From Chryseobacterium sp. KLBC 52 (GTDB lineage Bacteria; Bacteroidota; Bacteroidia; Flavobacteriales; Weeksellaceae): a stretch of DNA of 64,000 nt. Both the position numbers and the translations under genes were made by a program. The notes beneath the pieces were generated by a model that made no database searches, was not told the origin of the DNA, and saw only the letters and a program-made list of their open reading frames with translations. Below are positions 55,522 to 62,588 of the stretch, piece by piece (positions within the stretch are counted from its first letter, which is position 1; each line of letters opens with the position of its first letter). The DNA lies in NCBI RefSeq assembly GCF_003347605.1, contig NZ_QDFZ01000002.1:297693-361692 (forward strand), written 5' to 3'.

Positions 55522-55567
55522 CCGTGAAAACACGGATGTTATTTTTGTGGTATTAGTTATAAGTTTG
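55522..55567 (+). promoter_or_regulatory. dyad and -7 boxes of the short 55.6 kb unit
   Basis: Perfect dyad CCGTG-AAAA-CACGG (55522-55535), then two candidate -7 boxes TATTTTTG (55540-55547) and TAAGTTTG (55560-55567). GTGAAAAC also occurs at 55501-55508. An operator role is inferred. Confidence 0.45.
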
Positions 55568-55606
55568 CAATAAGAATAAGGGGTAAAAACACTAAGAGAA
55601 AACAAG

Positions 55607-55762
55607 ATGATTGCAGGAGAGACACAAACTAACCATGAGAATCACAAAAAAGTTGTACTGAAAAGTAGAACTGATGCTTCTGCAGCAAAAAGTAAGACAG
55701 AAATATCCACTTCATTTTTGCAACGAATTATTTCGCTCCTGAAAAAGGAAGAATTAATTTGA
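55607..55762 (+). CDS. possible 51-residue peptide in a short independent transcript
   Basis: ATG at 55607 reads 51 codons to TGA at 55760-55762. The peptide starts MIAGETQTNHENHKKVV, is basic and polar, and ends with an amphipathic stretch SFLQRIISLLKKEELI. No signal peptide and no family recognised. It lies between a -7 box and a strong terminator, so something is expressed here; it may be a peptide or a small RNA with a chance ORF. It is divergent from the Cys-rich precursor gene, 264 nt away. Confidence 0.45.
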   Translation: MIAGETQTNHENHKKVVLKSRTDASAAKSKTEISTSFLQRIISLLKKEELI

Positions 55763-55766
55763 TTAA

Positions 55767-55800
55767 AAAATAAATCCCGGCCACCTTCGGGATTTATTTT
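55767..55800 (+). terminator. terminator of the short 55.6 kb unit
   Basis: AAAATAAATCCCG (55767-55779), loop of 8, CGGGATTTATTTT (55788-55800), ending in a T-run. A perfect 13-bp stem. Confidence 0.9.
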
Positions 55801-56169
55801 TGTTTTATACTCAGATATTCTCTCTCAGATTATTTCAGATTAAAACCTCATCGCATTCCTTCATCAATATTTTTCTCAACATCATTCTACAGGACTTCAC
55901 TGAGTTCATTTTACAATTCATTCTCAGAATCCATATTTTAAGCTACAATACATCAACCTGAAATATCCATGAACGGCTATTACTCTTCAAAATACTGATT
56001 CATATCTCACTTCACAAGTCAAAATCCTCATAAAAAACAGGAAAAACACCTGTATATGACCGCTCATATGCTCCTACCTTTGATATACGTTTTCCAGCCA
56101 TGAAACATTCAAATAAAGGAGGCATCCGAAAATCCTAAAAAAGAGTAGGGATATTTTAAAAACAACCAC
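55801..56169. other. 369-nt gap upstream of the HTTM cassette
   Basis: Holds a dyad ACAGG-N7-CCTGT (56037-56053) followed 21 nt later by a -7 box TACCTTTG (56075-56082), the likely promoter of the gene at 56170. A 12-codon ORF (56100-56138) lies in the leader and is probably not a gene. The rest shows no feature. Confidence 0.5.
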
Positions 56170-56763
56170 ATGAAAACAAAGACTTTATTATTAATCGGAG
56201 CGATAGTGGGACTTGTAATGATATTCTCCCAGCTAAAACCTCAGGAAATGTCTTTTTATAAAGAAAAAGGCAATTACATTGTAGACCATAATTACATCCT
56301 GAAAGATGTGAAAAAAATTTCTGAAGAAGACATGAAAAGTTTATTAAGTCTTCAGAAACTTCATCAGAACAGTTTGGGTGCCAATTTCATTATCTATAAA
56401 ATCAACAGACAGTATGTGATCCGCGGATGCTTAATGAAAGCTAATATCGACTGGAAAAAGTATGGAGATCTAAGAGAAAAAGTGGAAGGTATCCTGAAAA
56501 AATATGGAGCTAAAGAATTGGGAACAGATTATTATGCTATTCAAAACAATCAGGTTGCGACCAACGCAGCTTTACTAACCCAGAAAGACATCGCGTCTTT
56601 AAACAGATTAACCGTTAAAGGAGCAGAAGAATACACAATCTGTCCACCAACGATGGGTAGAAGAAATCTTACCAATGTGATTATCAAATCTTACAAAGTT
56701 AATACAGCCATTGATCCAAGAATCAATGTAAAGCTGAACAGTGTATTGATGAATTACAAATAA
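56170..56763 (+). CDS. uncharacterised exported or membrane-anchored protein (HTTM cassette gene 1)
   Basis: 197 residues. N-terminal hydrophobic helix (about 3-21, TLLLIGAIVGLVMIFSQL) as signal or anchor, then a mixed soluble domain. Two Cys, in IRGCLM and YTICPPTMG, could pair. The second half has LGTDYYAIQNNQVATNAALL and RRNLTNVIIKSYKVNT. No family recognised. It has its own terminator at 56768-56800, then two further genes on the same strand. Position in the peptide/HTTM patch suggests a link to a secreted peptide, but this is inference. Confidence 0.7.
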   Translation: MKTKTLLLIGAIVGLVMIFSQLKPQEMSFYKEKGNYIVDHNYILKDVKKISEEDMKSLLSLQKLHQNSLGANFIIYKINRQYVIRGCLMKANIDWKKYGDLREKVEGILKKYGAKELGTDYYAIQNNQVATNAALLTQKDIASLNRLTVKGAEEYTICPPTMGRRNLTNVIIKSYKVNTAIDPRINVKLNSVLMNYK

Positions 56764-56767
56764 CCTA

Positions 56768-56806
56768 AAAAGGCTGTTTTTAATCTGAAGACAGTCTTTT
56801 TTTTAA
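56768..56806 (+). terminator. terminator after HTTM cassette gene 1
   Basis: AAAAGGCTGT (56768-56777) with ACAGTCTTTT (56791-56800), one wobble pair, then T-run. Confidence 0.8.
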
Positions 56807-56816
56807 ATCTTTTGTC

Positions 56817-57389
56817 ATGAAAAGAAAGCTTCAGTTATCCGGAATTTTTATAATCCTGCTGGTGGTTTTCACCATTGGTCTGAAAGGAACATTTGATGGA
56901 TATTATGGTTTTTATTATGAAAATAAAGAGTATAAAAAACCGCTGGCATATACTATTTCTGAAGACATTGCCCAGCTAAAACCCGTCAATATATTTACTT
57001 CTTACACTGGTTTTGATACAGGATATGGTTTCTATGCACCCAATGTTGCCAGCGACTTTGTCATGAGTTTTGAATTAAAAGATAAAAATGGCAATATCCT
57101 TGAACAAAAAAATCTGCCTTATTTTAAGAACAAAGAGAGCAGAGTAAGATACACCACTATTTTTAACATGTTTCTTGATAAAATATCAGATAAAAATAAA
57201 TACGACAAAAAGTATTATCAGTATCTGGATATCATTATCAGACAGATCGCAGCTCACGTGATGAAAGAAAATCCGCTGGCTTCCAGCGTAACGACAAAAC
57301 TTTATCTGTACAATTACCCTGCTATTGCAGATTTCAAAAAAGGAAAAACGAATGAAAATCTTATTCTTATTGATGAATTCAAATACTAA
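56817..57389 (+). CDS. membrane-anchored partner of the HTTM protein (SdpA/DUF5819-like)
   Basis: 190 residues. N-terminal membrane helix (about 7-25), then a soluble domain. The stretch LKPVNIFTSYTGFDTGYGFY followed by APNVASDFVMSFELKD resembles the WxFFAPNP-type motif of small proteins (SdpA, DUF5819) that accompany HTTM proteins. Its stop lies 4 nt before the HTTM ATG. In Bacillus, SdpA and the HTTM protein SdpB mature the SdpC toxin. Function by analogy only; sequence similarity is limited to this pattern. Confidence 0.6.
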   Translation: MKRKLQLSGIFIILLVVFTIGLKGTFDGYYGFYYENKEYKKPLAYTISEDIAQLKPVNIFTSYTGFDTGYGFYAPNVASDFVMSFELKDKNGNILEQKNLPYFKNKESRVRYTTIFNMFLDKISDKNKYDKKYYQYLDIIIRQIAAHVMKENPLASSVTTKLYLYNYPAIADFKKGKTNENLILIDEFKY

Positions 57390-57393
57390 AGTG

Positions 57394-58356
57394 ATGAAAA
57401 ATCTGAATGCATTCTATACCAAAATTGAAAATTTCTTTTTCAGACAAGATAATCAAACGGAATTCTTAAGCTTCTTTCGGATTGCCATAGGAATTGTGAT
57501 CCTTTTACAATTTACTGCGGTGCTGCCGGATTTTGAAAAATTATTTTCAAGCAACAGTATTATTCCTCAGGATATTATGAGTGTTTTTACACCAGACTGG
57601 CTGATTACCTTCCAAAAAATAGTAAGCTTTTTACAAACTCTCGGGATTGAAGAAAGTGCAACAATAGCAATAACAAAGGTTTCGTTTATTACTTTGTGTG
57701 TATTTATCATCACCGGATTTTATTCAAGAATTTCTGCACTTTTGTTACTTATATTGCAGATAGCCTTGCTCAAGGGAAGTTCTTTTTTTGCCTATGGTGC
57801 AGATTTTTTCACAAGCATGTCTTTATTTTATCTGATCCTTTTTCCTGCTGATCAGCATTTTTCGCTGCGAAATTTTATTTTCAGCAGAAACCCCGGACCT
57901 ATGAATATTACTCCGGTGAAAAGATTATTTCAGATTCATGTCTCAATTGCTTACTTTTTTTCCGGGCTTGACAAAGCTTTAGGATTCAACTGGTGGAACG
58001 GCGAATCTATCTGGAAAGCCATTCATCTGCCCTACTCCAACAGAGATCTGACTATTGATTTCAGCTGGCTGATAGAACATTCTTATATTCTAAGCTTGAT
58101 TGGATGGACTACCATTATTATTGAGATGTGTTATCCTTTCTTTATCTGGTACAAACCCACACAGAAAACATGGCTTTTCCTCACCATCTCCATGCACATA
58201 GGAATTGCGCTGGTGCTCAATTTATACTATTTCTCAGCAATTATGATCGTATGGAATATCACCAACTTTTATTTTGAACAAACCGTTAAAAAAACGGTAT
58301 CATCTTCAAAGAAAAAAATATCAGCAGAGTATATTCCAAAACAGATTGGTTCATAA
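57394..58356 (+). CDS. HTTM domain membrane protein (SdpB / gamma-carboxylase-like)
   Basis: 320 residues; start at MKNLNAFYTKIENFFF, 4 nt after the preceding stop, not the earlier ATGs that overlap that gene. About six to eight membrane helices. HTTM marks: EFLSFFRIAIGIVILLQF, the ISALLLLILQIALLKGSSFF region, LFQIHVSIAYFFSGLDKALG followed by NWWNGESIW. HTTM includes vitamin K-dependent gamma-carboxylase relatives and SdpB, which is needed to make the SDP toxin peptide. The C-terminal soluble part of true carboxylases is absent. Inner membrane. Paired with the 190-residue gene. Confidence 0.82.
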   Translation: MKNLNAFYTKIENFFFRQDNQTEFLSFFRIAIGIVILLQFTAVLPDFEKLFSSNSIIPQDIMSVFTPDWLITFQKIVSFLQTLGIEESATIAITKVSFITLCVFIITGFYSRISALLLLILQIALLKGSSFFAYGADFFTSMSLFYLILFPADQHFSLRNFIFSRNPGPMNITPVKRLFQIHVSIAYFFSGLDKALGFNWWNGESIWKAIHLPYSNRDLTIDFSWLIEHSYILSLIGWTTIIIEMCYPFFIWYKPTQKTWLFLTISMHIGIALVLNLYYFSAIMIVWNITNFYFEQTVKKTVSSSKKKISAEYIPKQIGS

Positions 58357-58362
58357 AAAAAC

Positions 58363-58386
58363 AAATCCCGAATTGCTTCGGGATTT
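58363..58386. terminator. bidirectional terminator between HTTM and OmpA genes
   Basis: AAATCCCGAA-TTGC-TTCGGGATTT (58363-58386), a perfect 10-bp stem with A-run on the left. Genes converge on it. Confidence 0.9.
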
Positions 58387-58408
58387 ATGATGATATAGGG
58401 TTTAGTCA

Positions 58409-59242
58409 TTATTTCTTAGGAGCGATATCCATCAGTTTCATAAACTCATCGAGTTTAGGCATAATGATGATTTCCGTTCTTCTGTTTTCTGATCTTCCTG
58501 AAACGCTCATATTAGTCGCTTTCGGGTTGTATTCAGAACGTCCACCAGCAGTGATTCTTGCAGGATCAACTCCAAACTGAGTTTGAAGAACTTTAGCAAC
58601 TGAAGTACCTCTTAATGCAGAAAGATCCCAGTTGTCTCTTGGAAGATTCGGAGAGTTCAACGGAGCGTTATCCGTGTTACCTTCAATTAATACTGAGTAT
58701 TTATCGTAATCGTTGATCACTTTCGCTACTTTACCTAACACTTCCTGAGCTGCAGGCAAGATGTTGTAATCTCCTGTTTTGTATAACATTTTATCAGAAA
58801 GAGAGATCATTACCACTCCTTTCAATACTTTTACCTGTACATCTTCATCAGATACATTATCCAAAGATCTCTTCAGTTTATTAGACAATGCCAGGTTTAA
58901 GCTATCATTTTTAGCATTACTGGAGATCAATTGCTTGATATAAGAATTGGAAGCATTAATTTCGCCTACCAGTTTATCAATGTTAGCAGAGCTTTTTCCT
59001 GTATTGGACAGACATGCATCAAGTGATGATTTTAAAGCATCGTGCTGGCTTTTCAACAAGTTGTTTTCACCCGCCAATGCAGAGTTCTGAGATTTCAAAT
59101 CCTGAATTTCTCTCTGTCTTTCTCCAATATTTTCAATACACTGCTTATAGTTTGTGCTCAAAGCATCATACTGCTTTTTGCTGACACAAGATGTCATCCC
59201 CAGCGCCATTGCAGAAACTGCTAAAATTTTTAAAATCTTCAT
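58409..59242 (-). CDS. OmpA family peptidoglycan-associated lipoprotein
   Basis: 277 residues. Signal with lipobox TSC near residue 19. Residues about 25-120 form a coiled coil (QREIQDLKSQNSALAGENN, LLKSQHDALKSSL). The C-terminal OmpA domain (about 135-265) has VLIEGNTDNAPLN, DLSALRGTSVAKVLQ, RITAGGRSEYNP and SENRRTEIII, which bind peptidoglycan. It links outer membrane and cell wall. Divergent from tilS. Confidence 0.92.
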   Translation of the reverse strand: MKILKILAVSAMALGMTSCVSKKQYDALSTNYKQCIENIGERQREIQDLKSQNSALAGENNLLKSQHDALKSSLDACLSNTGKSSANIDKLVGEINASNSYIKQLISSNAKNDSLNLALSNKLKRSLDNVSDEDVQVKVLKGVVMISLSDKMLYKTGDYNILPAAQEVLGKVAKVINDYDKYSVLIEGNTDNAPLNSPNLPRDNWDLSALRGTSVAKVLQTQFGVDPARITAGGRSEYNPKATNMSVSGRSENRRTEIIIMPKLDEFMKLMDIAPKK

Positions 59243-59264
59243 AAATAATCATTTTTAGACTACT

Positions 59265-59306
59265 CAAAGTTAGGAAAATTCAATTGAATTATATCGGTTA
59301 TCTTTG
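59265..59306. promoter_or_regulatory. divergent -7 boxes of the OmpA gene and tilS
   Basis: TAACTTTG on minus (59272-59265), 22 nt before the OmpA-type gene, and TATCTTTG on plus (59299-59306), 23 nt before tilS. No TTG at standard spacing for either. Confidence 0.5.
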
Positions 59307-59329
59307 CATAAAAGAAATTCTCAACATCT

Positions 59330-60682
59330 ATGTTGGATCAATCAGCCTTCACCAATCGATTAAAAAATCTTGTTCACGAACCGGAAAACCACACCTATCT
59401 TCTGGCGGTAAGCGGAGGAGCAGACTCTATGGTTCTCGCCTCTTTATTCAGGGATTTAGGGCAAAAAATTCAGGATTCCAGGTTCCGGTTTCAGGTAGCT
59501 CATATCAATTATAAACTTCGTGGTAATCATTCGGATCTGGATCAGAAAACAGTGCAGGATTTTTGTGAGAAAAATCATATAAAATTTCATTTGTACGAAG
59601 TTTCGGAAAAAGATCAGAAACCCGAAAACTCTATTCAGCTATGGGCAAGAGAGCTTCGATATGCTTTTTTTAAAGAAATTCAGGAAAAAGAAAAGCTGGA
59701 ATTTCTCGTTACCGCCCATCATCTCAATGATCAGCTGGAAACTTTCATCATTAATCTTTCCAAAGCTGCAGGCATTAATGGATTGAGTGGAATTCCATCA
59801 AATGATAATAAAATCCTCCGTCCCCTCTTAGATTTTCCCAAAAAAGAAATTTATCAGTTTGCTGAGCAGAATACCATCGAATTCCGGGAAGATCTTTCTA
59901 ATAAAAAAAGTGATTATCTGAGGAATAAGATCAGGAATGGGATTGTTCCGCTGCTGATGGATACCAACGATCATTTTCTGGAAAACTTCAGAAAAAGTTC
60001 TTTATATCTGAATCAAACAAAAGATTTTGTCCAGAAACAGATTCAGGAGATAGAAAATAATCTTACCATATTTAACCAAAACTATAAAATCTTATCAAAG
60101 GAAAAGCTTGATCAGGAAAGTGATTTCGTGAAATTTGAAATCTTAAAAAAATACGGATTCAATCAGGAGGAAGAAATCCCGAAAATTTTTAAAGCAGAAA
60201 ACAACAGTTCTTTCTTTTCAAAAGAATATCAGTTGATGGTCAACCGTGATGAACTTATTTTTATTGATAAAAGCAAAGAAAAGGAAACTCCGGAAGAAAT
60301 AGTACTGATCAAAAAGTTTGATTTTTCCGAAAACCGGATCAGCATCAATCTCGTAGGTGATATTGAAAACAATGAAGAAATCCACAAAGAATTTGAATGG
60401 GATTTCGATGCTGAAAAGCTTCAGTTTCCAATCTTATTAAGAAAACAACAGGATGGAGATGAATTTTATCCAACAGGGTTTTCAGGGAAAAAGAAGGTTT
60501 CTAAGTTTTTTAGGGACGAAAAATTATCTGCTTTGATCAAGGAAAAGATCTGGTTATTGTGTGACTCCGCAAACCATATTTTAGGTGTCATCCCTCTCAG
60601 ACAGGATCGCAGGTATCAGGCAGACAGAACTACTCAAAAAAAGATAACTGTAACGTGGACAGAAAAACAACTAATTCGTTAG
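59330..60682 (+). CDS. tilS: tRNA(Ile)-lysidine synthase
   Basis: 450 residues. PP-loop LAVSGGADSMV (residues 26-35), HINYKLRG, and VTAHHLNDQLETFIINL are the N-terminal ATP-pyrophosphatase core; C-terminal TilS domains follow with KKKVSKFFRDEKL. It adds lysine to C34 of tRNA-Ile(CAU) so that it reads AUA. A seven-base repeat (59468-59495) encodes an extra IQDSRFRFQ-like stretch in the PP-loop domain. Its last 28 nt overlap the sigma factor gene, and a decayed copy of its tail lies at 62405-62580. Confidence 0.95.
   Translation: MLDQSAFTNRLKNLVHEPENHTYLLAVSGGADSMVLASLFRDLGQKIQDSRFRFQVAHINYKLRGNHSDLDQKTVQDFCEKNHIKFHLYEVSEKDQKPENSIQLWARELRYAFFKEIQEKEKLEFLVTAHHLNDQLETFIINLSKAAGINGLSGIPSNDNKILRPLLDFPKKEIYQFAEQNTIEFREDLSNKKSDYLRNKIRNGIVPLLMDTNDHFLENFRKSSLYLNQTKDFVQKQIQEIENNLTIFNQNYKILSKEKLDQESDFVKFEILKKYGFNQEEEIPKIFKAENNSSFFSKEYQLMVNRDELIFIDKSKEKETPEEIVLIKKFDFSENRISINLVGDIENNEEIHKEFEWDFDAEKLQFPILLRKQQDGDEFYPTGFSGKKKVSKFFRDEKLSALIKEKIWLLCDSANHILGVIPLRQDRRYQADRTTQKKITVTWTEKQLIR
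59468..59495 (+). repeat. seven-base repeat inside tilS
   Basis: Four 7-nt units: ATTCAGG, ATTCCAG, GTTCCGG, TTTCAGG, within coding sequence between GQK and VAHINYK. Confidence 0.65.
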
Positions 60683-61233
60683 CTGTTGATGATTTTAAGA
60701 AAGACAGCAATATAGCTTTTGGAATTTTATACCAACAGTATTTTGGTTATACTCAGAAATTCATTCTGAACAATAAAGGTAATCTGGAAGATGCTGAAGA
60801 TATTTTCCAGGATGCATTACTCATTCTTTATGAAAAACTCAATGCTGATGACTTCAAAGTCCAAACCTGTCTGGGGAATTATATTATCGGAATTGTAAAA
60901 AATCTGTGGTTTAAAAAACTCAAAAACAGAAACTTTTATGTAGAGTCTCCTGAAAACTATTTCATGGAACATCAGGAGGAAATAAGTACTGCCATTGAAA
61001 ATGAAAGGTATTACTGGGAAAAACTGGTTGGTTATATCAAATCGATCTCTTCCCATTGTCAGAATCTCATCCATGACATTTTTATTGAAAACAAAAGTAT
61101 TGAAGAAATTCAGGATAAATACCAGTATTCCAGCAAACATAATGCTCAGAATCAAAAATACAAATGTGTAGAACAGATCAAAAAAATTAAAAATAAAAAT
61201 ATTTTTACAACTGAAAATCAAATCGTTATATAA
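60655..61233 (+). CDS. sigma-70 family (ECF-like) RNA polymerase sigma factor
   Basis: 192 residues. Region 2 is visible: AFGILYQQYFGYTQKFILN, DAEDIFQDALLILYEKL, and GNYIIGIVKNLWFKKLKN. Region 4 is shorter and degraded-looking (SIEEIQDKYQYSSKHNAQNQ, then KYKCVEQIKK), but keeps the HTH spacing. It would direct RNA polymerase to stress or envelope genes. No anti-sigma gene follows; instead a double-thioredoxin protein does. The start overlaps the tilS end by 28 nt. Part of the segment between the two tilS tails. Confidence 0.82.
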   Translation: MDRKTTNSLAVDDFKKDSNIAFGILYQQYFGYTQKFILNNKGNLEDAEDIFQDALLILYEKLNADDFKVQTCLGNYIIGIVKNLWFKKLKNRNFYVESPENYFMEHQEEISTAIENERYYWEKLVGYIKSISSHCQNLIHDIFIENKSIEEIQDKYQYSSKHNAQNQKYKCVEQIKKIKNKNIFTTENQIVI

Positions 61234-61294
61234 AATATTTTTATTTACGGGTGATTTTTTCATGAATCAGGGAACATAATAAGAAAAGAAATAT

Positions 61295-62254
61295 ATGTTC
61301 AAAAAAATCGTATTGAGCCTTCTTATACTAGTAGGAATTTCATTTAACGCACAAAGCGCAGGCATCAATTTTCAAAAAATTGATTTGGAAGCCGCGAAAA
61401 AAATCGCAGCAAAAGAAAACAAACTAATCTTCATTGATCTGTTCACCACCTGGTGCGGACCTTGTAAGCTTATGGCAAAAAACACCTTTACTGATCCCCG
61501 AATCGGAGAGATGTTCAATAAAAATTTTGTAAACCTTGCTATAGATGCAGAAAAAGAAGGGATAAGCCTGGCCAAAGAATTTAAAGTGGTTAACTATCCT
61601 TCCTTTTTATTCCTTGATTCAAAAGGGAAACTGGTTCAATATGATTTCGGATACTATAATCCTGAACAGTTTTTGGAGGTCGGAGCATCAGTCCTGAAAA
61701 AAAAGATGTCTCCATCCGGCAAAACGTTAGATCAGGTAAAAGGAAAAATGATCGGTGATAAAATTGATAATTTCACTGCTAAAGATCATTTGGGTAATAC
61801 ATTTTCTTCATTAAAGGAAAACAAAAAACTTGTAATTGTTTTTATCCGAGGACAATGGTGTCCGTATTGTAACAAATACATTGAAACATTACAAAATCTG
61901 GCTCCGGAGCTGAAATCGAAAAACGCGAGACTTGTTATTATTTCTCCCGAAAAACCGGAATTTATAGAAAAGACGATCAGCAAAACAAAGACAGACTATA
62001 CGGTTTTATATGACGAAGGATATAAAATTGCAGAAGCATTTAATGTCCTTTATACTCCTGATAATGAAACGCTTAATTTCTATAACTCAAAATTAAAAGA
62101 GGATTTTGCCAACAGCAGATCAGATCATTCCGGAAGGCTTCCTGTATCGGCAACCTTCATCCTTAATCAAGGAAAAGAAATTACATGGAGACATTTTGAT
62201 CCGGACTATAAAAACAGAGCATCCGTAGAAGATATTTTAAAAAATCTGAATTGA
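61295..62254 (+). CDS. exported double thioredoxin-fold protein
   Basis: 319 residues with signal peptide (ends near FNAQSAG). First domain (about 25-140): FTTWCGPCKLM with CxxC at C54/C57, a thioredoxin/DUF255-type fold, and the cis-Pro NYPSFLF. Second domain (about 145-310): AhpC/TSA-redoxin type with IVFIRGQWCPYCNKY (C189/C192) and ILNQGKEITWRHFDPDYKN. So two active redox sites in one periplasmic chain. It likely handles protein disulfides or peroxides; it lies near dsbD, its possible electron source. Confidence 0.88.
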   Translation: MFKKIVLSLLILVGISFNAQSAGINFQKIDLEAAKKIAAKENKLIFIDLFTTWCGPCKLMAKNTFTDPRIGEMFNKNFVNLAIDAEKEGISLAKEFKVVNYPSFLFLDSKGKLVQYDFGYYNPEQFLEVGASVLKKKMSPSGKTLDQVKGKMIGDKIDNFTAKDHLGNTFSSLKENKKLVIVFIRGQWCPYCNKYIETLQNLAPELKSKNARLVIISPEKPEFIEKTISKTKTDYTVLYDEGYKIAEAFNVLYTPDNETLNFYNSKLKEDFANSRSDHSGRLPVSATFILNQGKEITWRHFDPDYKNRASVEDILKNLN

Positions 62255-62404
62255 TTTGCTCAGAGTTTTTTGCCCTGGAAAAGATCCTTATCATACTACC
62301 AAGTTGGCAAAATTGAAAAAATCTATAATCATATTAAATGATAAATTGAGTAACACTTCTATTGCGATTAGGGCATAAGACAAAATATTTTAGGGATCAG
62401 GCTT

Positions 62405-62580
62405 AAAAAAAGAAAGTTTCTAAATTTTTTAGGGACGAAAAATTATCTATTTTAGCAAGGCAAAAAATCTGGACACAGACTCATTAAGAATAATAATGTA
62501 TCTGACAGTCTTCCTTTCAGGTAAAACAGAAGATTTGCAAAGAATGAGAAAACGAAAACGGAGTCTCAAAATTTTAACGA
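62405..62580 (+). pseudogene. decayed duplicate of the tilS C-terminal tail
   Basis: In one frame this reads KKKVSKFFRDEKLSILARQK then IW, against KKKVSKFFRDEKLSALIKEK then IW in tilS (60490-60550). After a frame change and a stop, SLPFR and NRRFAKNEKTKTE match the tilS IPLRQDRRYQADRTTQ region. It has no start and lies just before dsbD. It marks a duplicated end around the sigma/thioredoxin pair. The 150 nt before it (62255-62404) show no feature. Confidence 0.8.
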
Positions 62581-62588
62581 AATGAACA

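Noticed and set aside
56100..56138. 12-codon ORF before the HTTM cassette as a leader peptide
   Set aside because: Too short, no attenuator structure behind it.
56170..56763. The 197-residue protein as an SdpC-like toxin precursor
   Set aside because: It is exported and has two Cys, but lacks the hydrophobic internal peptide of SdpC.
60817..61263. 148-codon minus-strand ORF
   Set aside because: Mirror of the sigma factor gene; Phe/Ile-rich composition comes from A/T-rich antisense reading.
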